Positions 8,805-17,636 of a stretch of DNA of 64,000 bases are shown piece after piece. Position numbers and translations under genes: made by a program. How positions within the stretch are numbered: position 1 is the stretch's first letter; each line of letters starts with the position of its first letter. This stretch comes from Streptomyces misionensis (GTDB lineage: Bacteria > Actinomycetota > Actinomycetes > Streptomycetales > Streptomycetaceae), in the NCBI RefSeq assembly GCF_900104815.1, contig NZ_FNTD01000004.1, positions 6,323,001-6,387,000 on the forward strand, in the 5' to 3' direction. The notes under the pieces are model-generated. The model saw nothing but the letters and a program-made list of their open reading frames with translations. It was not told the DNA's origin and ran no database searches.

Positions 8805-9635
8805 TCAGCCGATCCTCAGCGCCCGCCCCTGCGCCCGGCCCGCCTCCGCCGCCGGGCGGCGGGTCGCGGGGTCCAGAGGGTTCGGACCGATCGCGGCGGC
8901 GGACGCCTCGTCCGGGGCGACCAGGGTGACCTCGGCGCCCCTCTCCCGCAGGTCGGCGACGGTCCGGTCCAGGGGATGGTCGCTGGGGAAGGGCTCGACG
9001 GCGCCCAGCGGCAGCAGCACCAGGACGTGGTCCGCGCCGGCGGCCAGGTCGACGTTGGCGACGGAGCGGATACCGCCGTCGACGTAGCGGCGCTCGCCGA
9101 TCGTCACCGGCGGCCACACCCCGGGCACCGCGCAGCTCGCCGCGACCGCGTCCACCAGGAGGACCCCCGAGTCCCGGTCCAGGATCCGCGACGCGCCGCT
9201 CTCCGCGTCCACCGCGACGATCTTCAGCGCCCGCTCGGGCCACGCGTGGACCGGCAGCCGGGACTCGATCACCGCCCGCCGCTCCGGCTCGCCGACCGTC
9301 CGCGCGCCGAGCGCGAGCCGCCCGACCGCGCGCCGCAGATCGGCCGGGGAGGCGGCCGTCGCCAGCGCGGCACCGATCTGCGCGGTGAACTTCTCCAGGT
9401 CCAGCTCGGCCATGATCTCCGCGGCCTGCCGGGCGGGGTCCACCTGCCGCGCGTACAGCTCCTCCAGGCCGACCTCGCTGCCCAGTTGGGCCGCGACGGC
9501 CGCCCCGGCCGAGGTTCCCACGAGCAGACCGGCCCCCGTGACGTCCTGTCCCGTATCCGCGAGCCCCGCGAGCAGCCCGGTCATCCAGGCGATCCCGCCC
9601 ACCCCGCCGCCACCCAGCACCAACGCCTCGGTCAT
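8805..9635 (-). CDS. Patatin-like phospholipase family protein
   Basis: Product of 276 aa. Start ATG 9635 has AAGGAG nine bases upstream; longer starts read into the LysR promoter. Family marks: oxyanion loop GGGGVGG (8-14), nucleophile Ser42 in GTSAG, and the DGG of the Ser-Asp dyad in YVDGGIRS. No signal peptide, so it probably acts in the cytosol or on the inner leaflet on phospholipid or neutral-lipid acyl esters. Divergent from the LysR regulator 91 bp away, which is its most likely controller. Confidence 0.87.
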   Translation of the reverse strand: MTEALVLGGGGVGGIAWMTGLLAGLADTGQDVTGAGLLVGTSAGAAVAAQLGSEVGLEELYARQVDPARQAAEIMAELDLEKFTAQIGAALATAASPADLRRAVGRLALGARTVGEPERRAVIESRLPVHAWPERALKIVAVDAESGASRILDRDSGVLLVDAVAASCAVPGVWPPVTIGERRYVDGGIRSVANVDLAAGADHVLVLLPLGAVEPFPSDHPLDRTVADLRERGAEVTLVAPDEASAAAIGPNPLDPATRRPAAEAGRAQGRALRIG

Positions 9636-9726
9636 CTCTGCTCCTTGGACGGAATCGATCTCCCCAACGCCAACGGCCGTGGGCGCCGCGGTCATTCCCG
9701 TCGGCGCCACCGGCTACAGTCGGCCC

Positions 9727-10593
9727 ATGGAACTGCGGCAGCTCGGCTATTTCGTCGCCGTCGCCGAGGAGTTGCACTTCGGGCGGGCGGCCGACCGGCT
9801 GCACATCGTGCAGTCCGCGGTGAGCCAGCAGATACAGCGGCTGGAACGGGAACTGGGCGCCGAGCTGTTCGACCGCTCGCCGCGCCGGGTGCGGCTGACA
9901 CCGGCCGGGGAACGGCTGCTGCCACAGGCGCGCGCCGTCCTCACGGCGGCCGAACGGGCCCGCGCCGCCGTGGCACCGCCCGCGGGGCTGCGGCTCGGCA
10001 CCAGCACCGGCCTCGGCACCCACCTGGACCGGGTGCTCGCCGCGTTCGCCGAGCGGGCCCCCGGCGTCCCGGTGGAGCTGTGCTCGCTGCCGGTCGGGGA
10101 ACGGCTGGCCCGTGTCGCCGCCGGCCGGCTCGACGCGGCCTTCGTGCGCGGTGCCGAACCCCCGTCCGGCGTGCGGGTGCTGCCCCTGTGGTCCGACCCG
10201 CTGGTGGCCGCCGTACCCGCCGCGCACCCGCTCGCCCGTGCCCCGGAGATCGACCTGTCCGACCTGGCCGCGCTGCCCCTCGCGCTCACCCCGCGCCGCA
10301 ACAACCCCGCCCTCGTGGACCTGGTCGTCGGCGCCTGCCACGCGGCCGGGTTCGAGCCGGTGCCGGGGCCGTCGAACGGCTCCCTCCAGGACACCCTCGC
10401 CACCATCGGCGCCCGGCCCCTGTGGACCGTCGTCTTCGCCTCCCACGCGCGCGTGCTGCACACCCCCCGGGTGGCCTACGTCCCCTTCCGCGCCCCCGGC
10501 CTCGCCCTGTCCACGGGGCTCGCGGTACCGGCCGCGGACCCCACCGAGCACCTGGAGAGTCTCCTGCTGGCCTGCACCGATCACGAAAGCTGA
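9727..10593 (+). CDS. LysR family transcriptional regulator
   Basis: Product of 288 aa, the usual LysR length. The N-terminal winged helix (residues 1-60) is classical: MELRQLGYFVAVAEELHFG, then AVSQQIQRLERELGAELFDR. The C-terminal co-inducer domain (about 88-285) has the LGTSTGLGTHLDRVL opening. Start ATG 9727. Divergent from the patatin gene, the usual arrangement for a LysR regulator and its target. The small tautomerase gene follows 108 bp downstream. Confidence 0.93.
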   Translation: MELRQLGYFVAVAEELHFGRAADRLHIVQSAVSQQIQRLERELGAELFDRSPRRVRLTPAGERLLPQARAVLTAAERARAAVAPPAGLRLGTSTGLGTHLDRVLAAFAERAPGVPVELCSLPVGERLARVAAGRLDAAFVRGAEPPSGVRVLPLWSDPLVAAVPAAHPLARAPEIDLSDLAALPLALTPRRNNPALVDLVVGACHAAGFEPVPGPSNGSLQDTLATIGARPLWTVVFASHARVLHTPRVAYVPFRAPGLALSTGLAVPAADPTEHLESLLLACTDHES

Positions 10594-10701
10594 TCGCTGC
10601 GGTCGCGGACTGCTCCTTGGCCGGCGGCGTCCCGCGCGGTGGACTGGACCCCGCACACCCGAAAGGGCGGCAAGCACCGCCCGGGACAGAGGAGTTCAGT
10701 C

Positions 10702-10884
10702 ATGCCGATCGTCACCATCCAGCAGGGCCCGCGGGACGCCGAGCTGAAGCGTGACCTGGTCAAGCGCGTCACCGACGCCTTCGTGGACGCGTACCGCATC
10801 CCCGCCGAGAGCGTGCAGGTGTGGATCCACGAGGTGCCCGCGGACAGCTGGGGCGCGGCGGGACGGCTGACCGCCGACAAGTAG
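10702..10884 (+). CDS. 4-oxalocrotonate tautomerase family protein
   Basis: Product of 60 aa, the full size of a 4-OT subunit. After Met removal, Pro1 (MPIVTIQQGP) is the general base. Arg residues of the family are present near 11 and 39 only in part, so the exact substrate is open. Strong AGAGGAG site upstream of ATG 10702. Such enzymes interconvert enol and keto acids, often in aromatic degradation, but no such pathway is next to it. Confidence 0.88.
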   Translation: MPIVTIQQGPRDAELKRDLVKRVTDAFVDAYRIPAESVQVWIHEVPADSWGAAGRLTADK

Positions 10885-10914
10885 TCCCGCGTCCCACGGG
10901 GGTGGACGTGGAGA

Positions 10915-10957
10915 GGGGGGCGTTGCGGGCTGCTCGTGGTCGCTCGCAACGCCCCCC
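10915..10957. terminator. Strong bidirectional terminator hairpin
   Basis: A perfect 13-bp stem (GGGGGGCGTTGCG at 10915-10927, its complement at 10945-10957) with a 17-base loop. It separates the rightward tautomerase from the leftward trypsin gene and can end both transcripts. Confidence 0.8.
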
Positions 10958-10994
10958 TGGCCTTACCCGAGGGGTGCTCGGGAGTCCTTCCGGG

Positions 10995-11786
10995 TCACGA
11001 GTCGACCTGTGCGGTCACCTGGTCCGAGAAGGTGGTCAGCCGGGTGTAGACACCCGGGTAACCCGCCTCCGCGCACCCCTCGCCCCAAGAAGTGATCCCT
11101 GCCAGGACGCCCCCGATGAGCAGGGGACCGCCGCTGTCGCCCTGGCAGGTGTCTACGCCGCCGGAGCTGTATCCGGCGCACACCATGTCGGACTGCACGT
11201 AGTCCGAACCGTAGGAGGAACGGCAGCTGGAGTCGGACACGACCGGCACGGTCGCGGTCCGCAGCTGGTTGGCGGAGCTGCCGTTCTCCGAGGTCGTGCC
11301 CCAGCCGAGGATCCGGGCCGTGGTGCCCGGCGCGTACACGTTCGTCTGGGTGGAGGAGACGTACGACACCGGCTTGTACGGCATCGCCGTCGAGAGGGTC
11401 AGCACGGCCACGTCGTCGCCCTGGGTCGCGTCCCGGTAGTCCGGGTTCACCCAGATCCTGCCGACCCGGCTCACCGTGCCGTCGGTGCCGTCGAGCCTGG
11501 TGCGGCCGCCGACGACGCGGACGCTGCCGGTGGTCTCGCCGGCCATGCAGTGCGCGGCCGTCACCACCTTCTTGGCGGCCACCAGGGTGCCGCCGCAGAA
11601 CTGGCTGCCGGCCGCGTCCGTGATCTGCACGACGAACGGGTAGGCGGCCGTGGTGGTCGCCGTACCGCCGACGATGGGCTGGGGAGCCGCGCTCGCCGTG
11701 GGGGCGGCGAGCAGCGCGGTCGCCGCCGCGGCGGCGCCGGCCAGCACGGTCGCGGCGGTCTGTCTGGCACGTCTGGGCCCGAACAT
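10995..11786 (-). CDS. Secreted trypsin-like serine protease (S1 family)
   Basis: Product of 263 aa. Start ATG 11786 with GAGGAG upstream. Signal peptide to about residue 33 (ASA-AP), a very short propeptide, then the mature start IVGG at 38. Triad: His79 (TAAHC), Asp125 (DDVAVL), Ser218 (GDSGGP). Asp212 (DTCQGDSGG) at the S1 pocket base gives cleavage after Lys/Arg. Six Cys form the usual disulfides. It resembles the extracellular trypsins of Streptomyces griseus and S. exfoliatus. A candidate promoter (-35 TTGGGA, -10 TAGCGT at 11892-11897) lies just below a palindromic region that may be regulated by an adjacent LuxR-type protein. Confidence 0.95.
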   Translation of the reverse strand: MFGPRRARQTAATVLAGAAAAATALLAAPTASAAPQPIVGGTATTTAAYPFVVQITDAAGSQFCGGTLVAAKKVVTAAHCMAGETTGSVRVVGGRTRLDGTDGTVSRVGRIWVNPDYRDATQGDDVAVLTLSTAMPYKPVSYVSSTQTNVYAPGTTARILGWGTTSENGSSANQLRTATVPVVSDSSCRSSYGSDYVQSDMVCAGYSSGGVDTCQGDSGGPLLIGGVLAGITSWGEGCAEAGYPGVYTRLTTFSDQVTAQVDS

Positions 11787-11891
11787 GAGTCTCCTCAGTG
11801 GGTTGCACCGGTGGGGGGTTCGCACGGGCGGGGGTTGTGCACGGAGGTCGCGGGACCGACCCCCTGTGCCCGGGCGAGCGGCACGCCCATT

Positions 11892-11961
11892 ACGCTAGGT
11901 CCCGGAACCCTCGGCTCCCAATGAGGGAACCCCCTAGGGGGTTGGGTGAGGGAAAACCCTC
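11892..11961 (-). promoter_or_regulatory. Trypsin gene promoter with palindromic regulatory region
   Basis: Leftward -35 TTGGGA (11916-11921) and -10 TAGCGT (11892-11897) are 18 bp apart, placing the start near 11885. Upstream is a perfect 16-bp palindrome, AACCCCCTAGGGGGTT (11928-11943), centred about 50 bp above the start, flanked by CCCTC/GAGGG inverted repeats (11908-11927 and 11948-11961). The position suits an activator. The LAL regulator encoded beside it is a candidate binder. Confidence 0.5.
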
Positions 11962-11989
11962 GGTCCGGTTCAGTTAACAAGAGCCGTGC

Positions 11990-14809
11990 TCAGTGCGCGC
12001 GCCGACCTGCCGCCAATCGGACGATGTCGACCCGTGACCGGATCCCCAGCTTCCGGTAGACCCGTGTCAGGGTGGCCTCGACGGTCTTGACGCTGATGAA
12101 CAGCCGGGCGGCGATCTCCCTGTTGGTGGCGCCCTCCATGACCAGCGCGGCGACCTGACGCTCCATCGCGGCCAGCACGTCCAGCGCGTCCAGGGTGCCG
12201 CGCACCGCCCGGGCCGGTTCCGCGTCGAGGGTGGCGAGGGCCGCCTCCACCTGGCGCAGCCAGGGCAGCGCCCGGCAGCGCCGGAACAGCCGGGTGGCCT
12301 CGTCGTAGGCCGCGGCCCCGGGGCGCCGGCCGCGCAGCCGGGCCAGCGCGAACGCGGCCCGCGCCTCCTCCAGCCCGTAACCCAGCTTGCCCAGCCGGTC
12401 CTGAGCGGACCTCAGCTGGGCGAGCGCGGCCTCGGTTGCGCCCTGGGCGGCGCGCACCAGCGCCTCGGAGCGGTCCAGGACGGCGAGCACGCTCTCCCGG
12501 CCGAGCCGGAGGGCGTGCTCCCGGGCGGTGTCGATGACGTCCTGCGCCTCGGCCGGCTCACCGGTGCGGACCAGCGCCTCGGCGAGATCGCCCTGCCAGC
12601 GGCCGCGCGCCGGGTCGGTGATGCCGAGGCCCAGCTCCAGGGTGCGCACCCGGCGCAGCGAGCGCACGGTGCCCGCCGGATCCCCGGCCACCAACTGGGC
12701 GTACCCGAGGGCGCCCAGGGCCCGGGACAGATACATCTGGTCGCCGTCCCCCTCGGCGTGCTCCACCGCCTCCCGGGCGAGGGTGAGCGCCCGGTCCACG
12801 TCCCCGCCGGACGCCTCCGCGAGCGAGGTCAGCATCGCCGAGGCGGTCTCGCCGATCCCGGAGTCCCGGGCGAGCCGCAGACTCTCCCGGGCCAGGTCGA
12901 GGGCGCGCCCGCAGTGCCCGGCGCGCAGTTCGGTCTCGGCCAGGCCGCGCAGGAAGTGCACCTCGCTCTCCACCGAGCCGCGCCGGCGCACCTCGCGCAG
13001 CAGCCCGGTGACCGTGGCCCGCGCCTCGGCCAGCTGGTCGCCCATGACCAGCCAGCGGAACCGGGCGCTGCCCGCCCCGTTGTGGTGCCAGGCCACCCGG
13101 GGGTCCTGGGGCTCGCGCAGGGCCCGTTTGATGGTGCGCGGCGCCTCCGGATGGCCCATCAGGGTCTCGGTCTGCGCCTGGAAGGCGAGGGCCAGCAGCT
13201 CGGTGCGCCGGTCCTTGCCGCGCGCGGCCAGCTCGGCGGCGTGCGCGGCGGCGTCGCGGGCCGCGGTGAAGTCGCCCTCCACGATCAGCGCCCGCCAGCC
13301 CAGCTGGTAGTGGACCAGGGCCAGCAGCCGGGGGTCGTCCCCGGCGTCGGCGAGGGCCTGCGGGAAGAAGGCGTCGACCTCGGCCATGGTGTGGCCCGCG
13401 GTGTCGATGACGATGATCCAGGCCCGCACCCGTTCGGCGGGCACGCTCGCCCGGGTCAGCACCTCCCGGGCGATGTCCCGGGCCAGGTCCACCTCGCCCG
13501 CGGTGATGGCGTCCTCGGCGGCCGTCAGGCGCCGCTCCTGCGGGCTCGGGGAGCCGTCGGCGGGGGTGTGCCGGGCGGCCAGCAGCCCCAGCTGGGCGGC
13601 GACCGAGGGCGCGCCGCGGTCCCGGGCGAGGGCGGCGGCCTCGGCGAGCCGGGCGGCGACCTCCGGGTCGGCCCCGGTGGTGGCGAGGGCGAGGTGGCGG
13701 GCGCGCTCGATGGGGTCGGAGGCGGCCGTGGACAGGGCCGCGTGCGCGGCGCGCCGCTCCTGCGCGGGCGCCTCCGCGTACAGCGCGGCGGAGATGAGGG
13801 GGTGCGCGAAGCGTACGGCGGGTGTGTCCGACTCCGTGGCCAGCAGCCCGAGTTCGGCGGCCTGGGCGCACTCGGCCTCGGCGTTCTCCCGCCCCGCCGC
13901 GTGCAGCAGGGCCAGGGTGGGGCGGGCACCGGCGCTGGCCACCAGCAGGGTGCGGCGGGCCTCGACCGACAGCATGTCCAGACGGCTGAGCACCAGGGCG
14001 CGCAGCGAGGTGGGCACCGGCAGCGGCTCGCCGGGCCGGGGCGGGGTGGGGCTTTCGGTGAGGGCGCGGCCGAGTTCGAGCGCGAACAGCGGGTTGCCGT
14101 CGCTGGTGCGGTGGATGTCGCGGACCGTGGAACGGGGCAGGCCTCCGTGGCCGCGGTGGCCGAGCAGTTCGGCGACCTGGGGGTGCGAGAGCGGGCCGAG
14201 CCGGACGGCGAGCGTGTCCGGTGGGCAGGACCGCAGATGGCGGTCGTACTCCTGGCTCTCCTGTCCCTCGGTCCGTGCCGCGCACAGCAGTTGGACCGGG
14301 GTGCCGCCGAGGCGGCGGGCGGCGAAGCCGAGCAGTTCGGCACTGGCCGGATCCAGCCACTGGAGATCGTCGGCGACGATCAGCACCGGGCCGCGGGCGG
14401 CGAGCGCGCGCAGCGCGGACAGCACCGCGAGGCGCAGGGCGAGGCCGTCGCGCTGGAGGCTGGACTCGCCGCGCCCGGTGAGCGCCGACTCCAGGGCGGT
14501 GCGCTGGGCGGCGGGCAGCCGCGGGGAGACGTCGTCGAGGACCAGGCCGAGGAGGTCGGCGAGGGCGAGGAAGGGAAGGTGCGATTCCGACTCGGTCGCC
14601 GAGCAGCGCAGCACGGTGTGCGCGGGGGACGCGTATTCCTCTGCCAATGCCCGCAGGATGGTCGATTTCCCAATTCCGGCCGATCCGTGGAGCAGCACAC
14701 TGCCGCCGGAGGCGAGTTGGGCGCGGGCGGCGGCGCACCGCTCCTCGCGGCCTATGACCAGGTCGGAGCGGCATCTCGCAGGCTCCTGGAAGTCCCGTCG
14801 CACGGTCAC
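11990..14809 (-). CDS. Large ATP-binding LuxR family regulator (LAL)
   Basis: Product of 939 aa, normal for the LAL/MalT-like family. Start GTG 14809 with GAGGGGAG upstream; a TTG at 14839 is less likely. Walker A GSAGIGKST (about 42-50) and Walker B LIVADDLQW (about 133) lie in an N-terminal AAA-type ATPase. A long helical, TPR-like middle follows (about 350-850). The LuxR helix-turn-helix is at the C-terminus (about 880-930; NREIAARLFISVKTVEATL). LAL proteins usually activate catabolic or secondary metabolite genes on an inducer signal. Neighbours are the secreted trypsin downstream on the same strand and a second LuxR gene upstream. Confidence 0.93.
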   Translation of the reverse strand: MTVRRDFQEPARCRSDLVIGREERCAAARAQLASGGSVLLHGSAGIGKSTILRALAEEYASPAHTVLRCSATESESHLPFLALADLLGLVLDDVSPRLPAAQRTALESALTGRGESSLQRDGLALRLAVLSALRALAARGPVLIVADDLQWLDPASAELLGFAARRLGGTPVQLLCAARTEGQESQEYDRHLRSCPPDTLAVRLGPLSHPQVAELLGHRGHGGLPRSTVRDIHRTSDGNPLFALELGRALTESPTPPRPGEPLPVPTSLRALVLSRLDMLSVEARRTLLVASAGARPTLALLHAAGRENAEAECAQAAELGLLATESDTPAVRFAHPLISAALYAEAPAQERRAAHAALSTAASDPIERARHLALATTGADPEVAARLAEAAALARDRGAPSVAAQLGLLAARHTPADGSPSPQERRLTAAEDAITAGEVDLARDIAREVLTRASVPAERVRAWIIVIDTAGHTMAEVDAFFPQALADAGDDPRLLALVHYQLGWRALIVEGDFTAARDAAAHAAELAARGKDRRTELLALAFQAQTETLMGHPEAPRTIKRALREPQDPRVAWHHNGAGSARFRWLVMGDQLAEARATVTGLLREVRRRGSVESEVHFLRGLAETELRAGHCGRALDLARESLRLARDSGIGETASAMLTSLAEASGGDVDRALTLAREAVEHAEGDGDQMYLSRALGALGYAQLVAGDPAGTVRSLRRVRTLELGLGITDPARGRWQGDLAEALVRTGEPAEAQDVIDTAREHALRLGRESVLAVLDRSEALVRAAQGATEAALAQLRSAQDRLGKLGYGLEEARAAFALARLRGRRPGAAAYDEATRLFRRCRALPWLRQVEAALATLDAEPARAVRGTLDALDVLAAMERQVAALVMEGATNREIAARLFISVKTVEATLTRVYRKLGIRSRVDIVRLAAGRRAH

Positions 14810-14962
14810 CGCTCCCCTCGTATGTCGTGTCCGGGCCAAATTCTAGGCAACGATCCTGGAAATTCGGACGGAAGCCGTGGTGAGGGAAATAACAAACGGT
14901 CAAGCATCAGGAAATTCAAAGCGTCTGCGCATGAATGGGAAGGTTTCCTTCCTCTCCGGGGG

Positions 14963-15811
14963 CTACGGCAGCAGCCCCGCCCGGCGTGCCGCGGTCACCG
15001 CCTCCCCCCGGGTGTGGGCGCCCAGCTTCCGCATGGCCGAGCGCAGATAACCCTTGACCGTCTCCGGGCGCAACCCCAGCCGCTCGGCCACCGCTGCGTT
15101 GGTCGCACCGGCTGCCACCCAGGACAGCACGTCCAGCTCGCGCGGCGCCAGAGCGGGCCCGTCGGCCGGGCGCGGCGCGGTCAGCAGCCCGCAGGCGGCG
15201 AGCAGTTCGGCCCGCAGGACCGGATCGGTGATCCGGGGCGCCAGCGCCCGCAGCGCCGCGTGCGCCTCGCGCACCTGCTCCCAGGCCGCCGGCCCCGTCC
15301 CGGCCGCCGCCCGCACCTCGCCGGCCGGCTCGGGCCGGGCCGCCGCCAGCAACTCCCGCGCCTGGTCCCGCACCACCAGCGACTGCTCCACGTCCCGTGC
15401 CACCGCCACCGCCGCGCCCAGCGCCCGGTCGCCGAGCGGCTGGGCCGAGCGCAGCGCGCCGTAGAGCACCCCGCGCACCCGGCGCCGCACCACCACCGGC
15501 ACCGCGAGCACCGAGCGGATGCCCTCCGCGGCCACCGGCACGTCGTACTCGTGGCTGATCTGCCGGGAGCTGGAGTAGTCCGTCACCGCGCACGGCCGGG
15601 CCAGCGCCACCGCCTTGCCGCCCAGACCGCTGCCGGAGGACACCGCGAGGCAGCGCAGCGCCGCCGTGGCCGTGCCGCTCAGCTCGCTGATGCGCACCTG
15701 GGGCCGGCCGGACTCGACCAGCCCGCCGAACGCGACCGGCAGCCCGGTCGCCCGCCGCAGGCTGAGCAGCGCCCCACGGATCTCCACCACCGTCACGGCC
15801 TGTGCTGTCAC
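14963..15811 (-). CDS. GAF-domain LuxR family regulator
   Basis: Product of 282 aa. Start GTG 15811 with GAGGGAG upstream; the frame stays open further but the extension is Pro/Gly/Val-rich and overlaps an operator-like repeat. A GAF-like sensor fold covers about 10-150 (SELSGTATAALRCLAV, then GIRSVLAVPVVVRRRVRGVLYG). The LuxR helix-turn-helix is at about 222-275 (NAAVAERLGLRPETVKGYL). Divergent from the two acyl-CoA synthetase genes, which it probably controls; such regulators often respond to small aromatic or acyl ligands. Confidence 0.88.
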   Translation of the reverse strand: MTAQAVTVVEIRGALLSLRRATGLPVAFGGLVESGRPQVRISELSGTATAALRCLAVSSGSGLGGKAVALARPCAVTDYSSSRQISHEYDVPVAAEGIRSVLAVPVVVRRRVRGVLYGALRSAQPLGDRALGAAVAVARDVEQSLVVRDQARELLAAARPEPAGEVRAAAGTGPAAWEQVREAHAALRALAPRITDPVLRAELLAACGLLTAPRPADGPALAPRELDVLSWVAAGATNAAVAERLGLRPETVKGYLRSAMRKLGAHTRGEAVTAARRAGLLP

Positions 15812-15838
15812 TCGTCGCTCCCTCGGTGCGGCTGATGC

Positions 15839-15887
15839 GCGGACCACACCCCCCGTGCACACGCGGACCACACCCCCGTTCGGGGGT
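15839..15887. promoter_or_regulatory. Direct repeat plus palindrome between GAF-LuxR and CoA-ligase genes
   Basis: GCGGACCACACCCCC occurs twice, at 15839-15853 and 15863-15877, exactly 24 bp apart. The second copy runs into ACCCCCGTTCGGGGGT (15872-15887), a 16-bp inverted repeat. The placement in the divergent region suggests operator sites for the GAF-LuxR protein. Confidence 0.55.
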
Positions 15888-15962
15888 AGTGAGACCTGCA
15901 TCACGGATTAGACGATGCGGGGGAGCCGCCCGGCAATGGTCGGGAACATAGGAGGACGACGG

Positions 15963-17636
15963 ATGACGACGGCGACCGATGCCTTCAGGAACGCACGGGA
16001 CTTCCTGCTGGCACACCGCGAGGACTATGCCACCGCCCACGACGGGTTCGAGTGGCCCCGGCCTGAGCACTTCAACTGGGCGCTGGACTGGTTCGACGTG
16101 ATCGCCGCCGGCAACGACCGCACCGCGCTGCACATCGTGGAGGAGGACAGCCACGAGACGAAACTGTCCTTCGCCGAGCTGGCCGAGCGCTCGGACCGGG
16201 TCGCGAACTGGCTGCGCGCGCGGGGCGTCGCCGCCGAGGACCGCGTGCTGGTCATGCTCGGCAACCAGGCCGAGCTGTGGGAGACCGCGCTGGCCGCGAT
16301 GAAGCTGCGCGCCGTCGTCATCCCGGCCACCCCGCTGCTCGGCCCCGCCGATCTGCGCGACCGCGTCGAGCGCGGCCGGATCAGGCACGTGATCGTCCGG
16401 GCCGAGGACGCCGCCAAGTTCGACGAGGTGCCCGGCTCCTACACCCGCGTCCGCGTAGGCGGCGATCCGCGGGAGGGCTGGGCGCGGTACGAGGAGGCGT
16501 ACGACGCCTCCGCGGAGTTCACGCCCGACGGCCCGACCCGCGCCGACGACCCGCTGATGCTCTACTTCACCTCCGGCACCACCGCCCGCCCCAAGCTGGT
16601 CGAGCACACCCATGTCTCGTACCCCATCGGCCACTTGGCCACCATGTACTGGATCGGTCTCAAGCCCGGGGACGTCCACCTGAACATCTCCTCGCCCGGC
16701 TGGGCCAAGCACGCCTGGTCCAACCTGTTCGCCCCGTGGAACGCCGAGGCGACCGTCTTCATCTTCAACTACGGCCGGTTCGACGCGGCCCGGCTGATGG
16801 CCGAGATGGACCGCGCCGGGGTGACCACCTTCTGCGCCCCGCCGACCGTGTGGCGCATGCTCATCCAGGCCGACCTGGGGCAGCTGCGCACCCCGCCGCG
16901 CGAGGTGGTGGCCGCGGGCGAGCCGCTCAACCCCGAGGTCATCGAACAGGTGCGGCGCGCCTGGGGGCTGACCATCCGGGACGGCTTCGGCCAGACCGAG
17001 ACCGCCGTCCAGGTCTCCAACAGCCCCGGCCAGCGGCTGAAGACCGGCTCCATGGGCCGCCCCAGCCCCGGCTACCGCGTGGAGCTCCTCGACCCGGTCA
17101 CCGGCGCGCCCGGCGCCGCGGAGGGCGAGATCGCGCTGGACCTCGCCGCGCGCCCGGTCGGTCTGATGGCCGGCTACCACGGCGACCCGGACCGCACCGC
17201 CGAGGCCATGGCGGGCGGCTACTACCGCACCGGCGACATCGCCGCCCGCGACGAGGACGGCTACCTGACCTACATCGGCCGTGCCGACGACGTCTTCAAG
17301 GCGTCCGACTACAAGATCAGCCCGTTCGAGCTGGAGAGCGCGCTGCTGGAGCACCCGGCGGTGGCCGAGGCGGCCGTCGTGCCCGCCCCGGACGAACTGC
17401 GGCTCGCCGTGCCCAAGGCGTACGTCGTGCTCGCCGAGGGCTACGAGCCCGGACCCGACACCGCCAAGGTGGTCTTCGAGCACTCCCGCCGGGTGCTCGC
17501 CCCCTACAAGCGCATCCGCCGCCTGGAGTTCGGCGCGCTGCCCAAGACCGTCTCCGGCAAGATCCGCCGCATCGAACTGCGCGAGGCCACCGCCCAGGGT
17601 TCGGCGGACGAGTACCGCGAGGAGGACTTCCGGTGA
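15963..17636 (+). CDS. AMP-binding acyl-CoA synthetase
   Basis: Product of 557 aa; ATG 15963 with AGGAGGAC upstream. A member of the ANL adenylate-forming family: phosphate loop [13 protein letters not shown] (about 200), the GFGQTE acid motif (about 340), YRTGD, and the catalytic C-terminal Lys in KTVSGKIRR. The domain order and N-terminal FNWALDWFD match medium-chain and aromatic acyl-CoA synthetases (acs/benzoate-CoA ligase branch). It makes acyl-CoA from a carboxylate, ATP and CoA. It overlaps the next synthetase by 4 bp (GTGA), so the pair is made together, probably for one degradation route. Confidence 0.9.
   Translation: MTTATDAFRNARDFLLAHREDYATAHDGFEWPRPEHFNWALDWFDVIAAGNDRTALHIVEEDSHETKLSFAELAERSDRVANWLRARGVAAEDRVLVMLGNQAELWETALAAMKLRAVVIPATPLLGPADLRDRVERGRIRHVIVRAEDAAKFDEVPGSYTRVRVGGDPREGWARYEEAYDASAEFTPDGPTRADDPLMLYFTSGTTARPKLVEHTHVSYPIGHLATMYWIGLKPGDVHLNISSPGWAKHAWSNLFAPWNAEATVFIFNYGRFDAARLMAEMDRAGVTTFCAPPTVWRMLIQADLGQLRTPPREVVAAGEPLNPEVIEQVRRAWGLTIRDGFGQTETAVQVSNSPGQRLKTGSMGRPSPGYRVELLDPVTGAPGAAEGEIALDLAARPVGLMAGYHGDPDRTAEAMAGGYYRTGDIAARDEDGYLTYIGRADDVFKASDYKISPFELESALLEHPAVAEAAVVPAPDELRLAVPKAYVVLAEGYEPGPDTAKVVFEHSRRVLAPYKRIRRLEFGALPKTVSGKIRRIELREATAQGSADEYREEDFR

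Noticed and set aside
12515..15835. 1106-codon frame opposite the LAL and GAF-LuxR genes
   Set aside because: No domain recognisable; the opposite strand has Walker and helix-turn-helix motifs.
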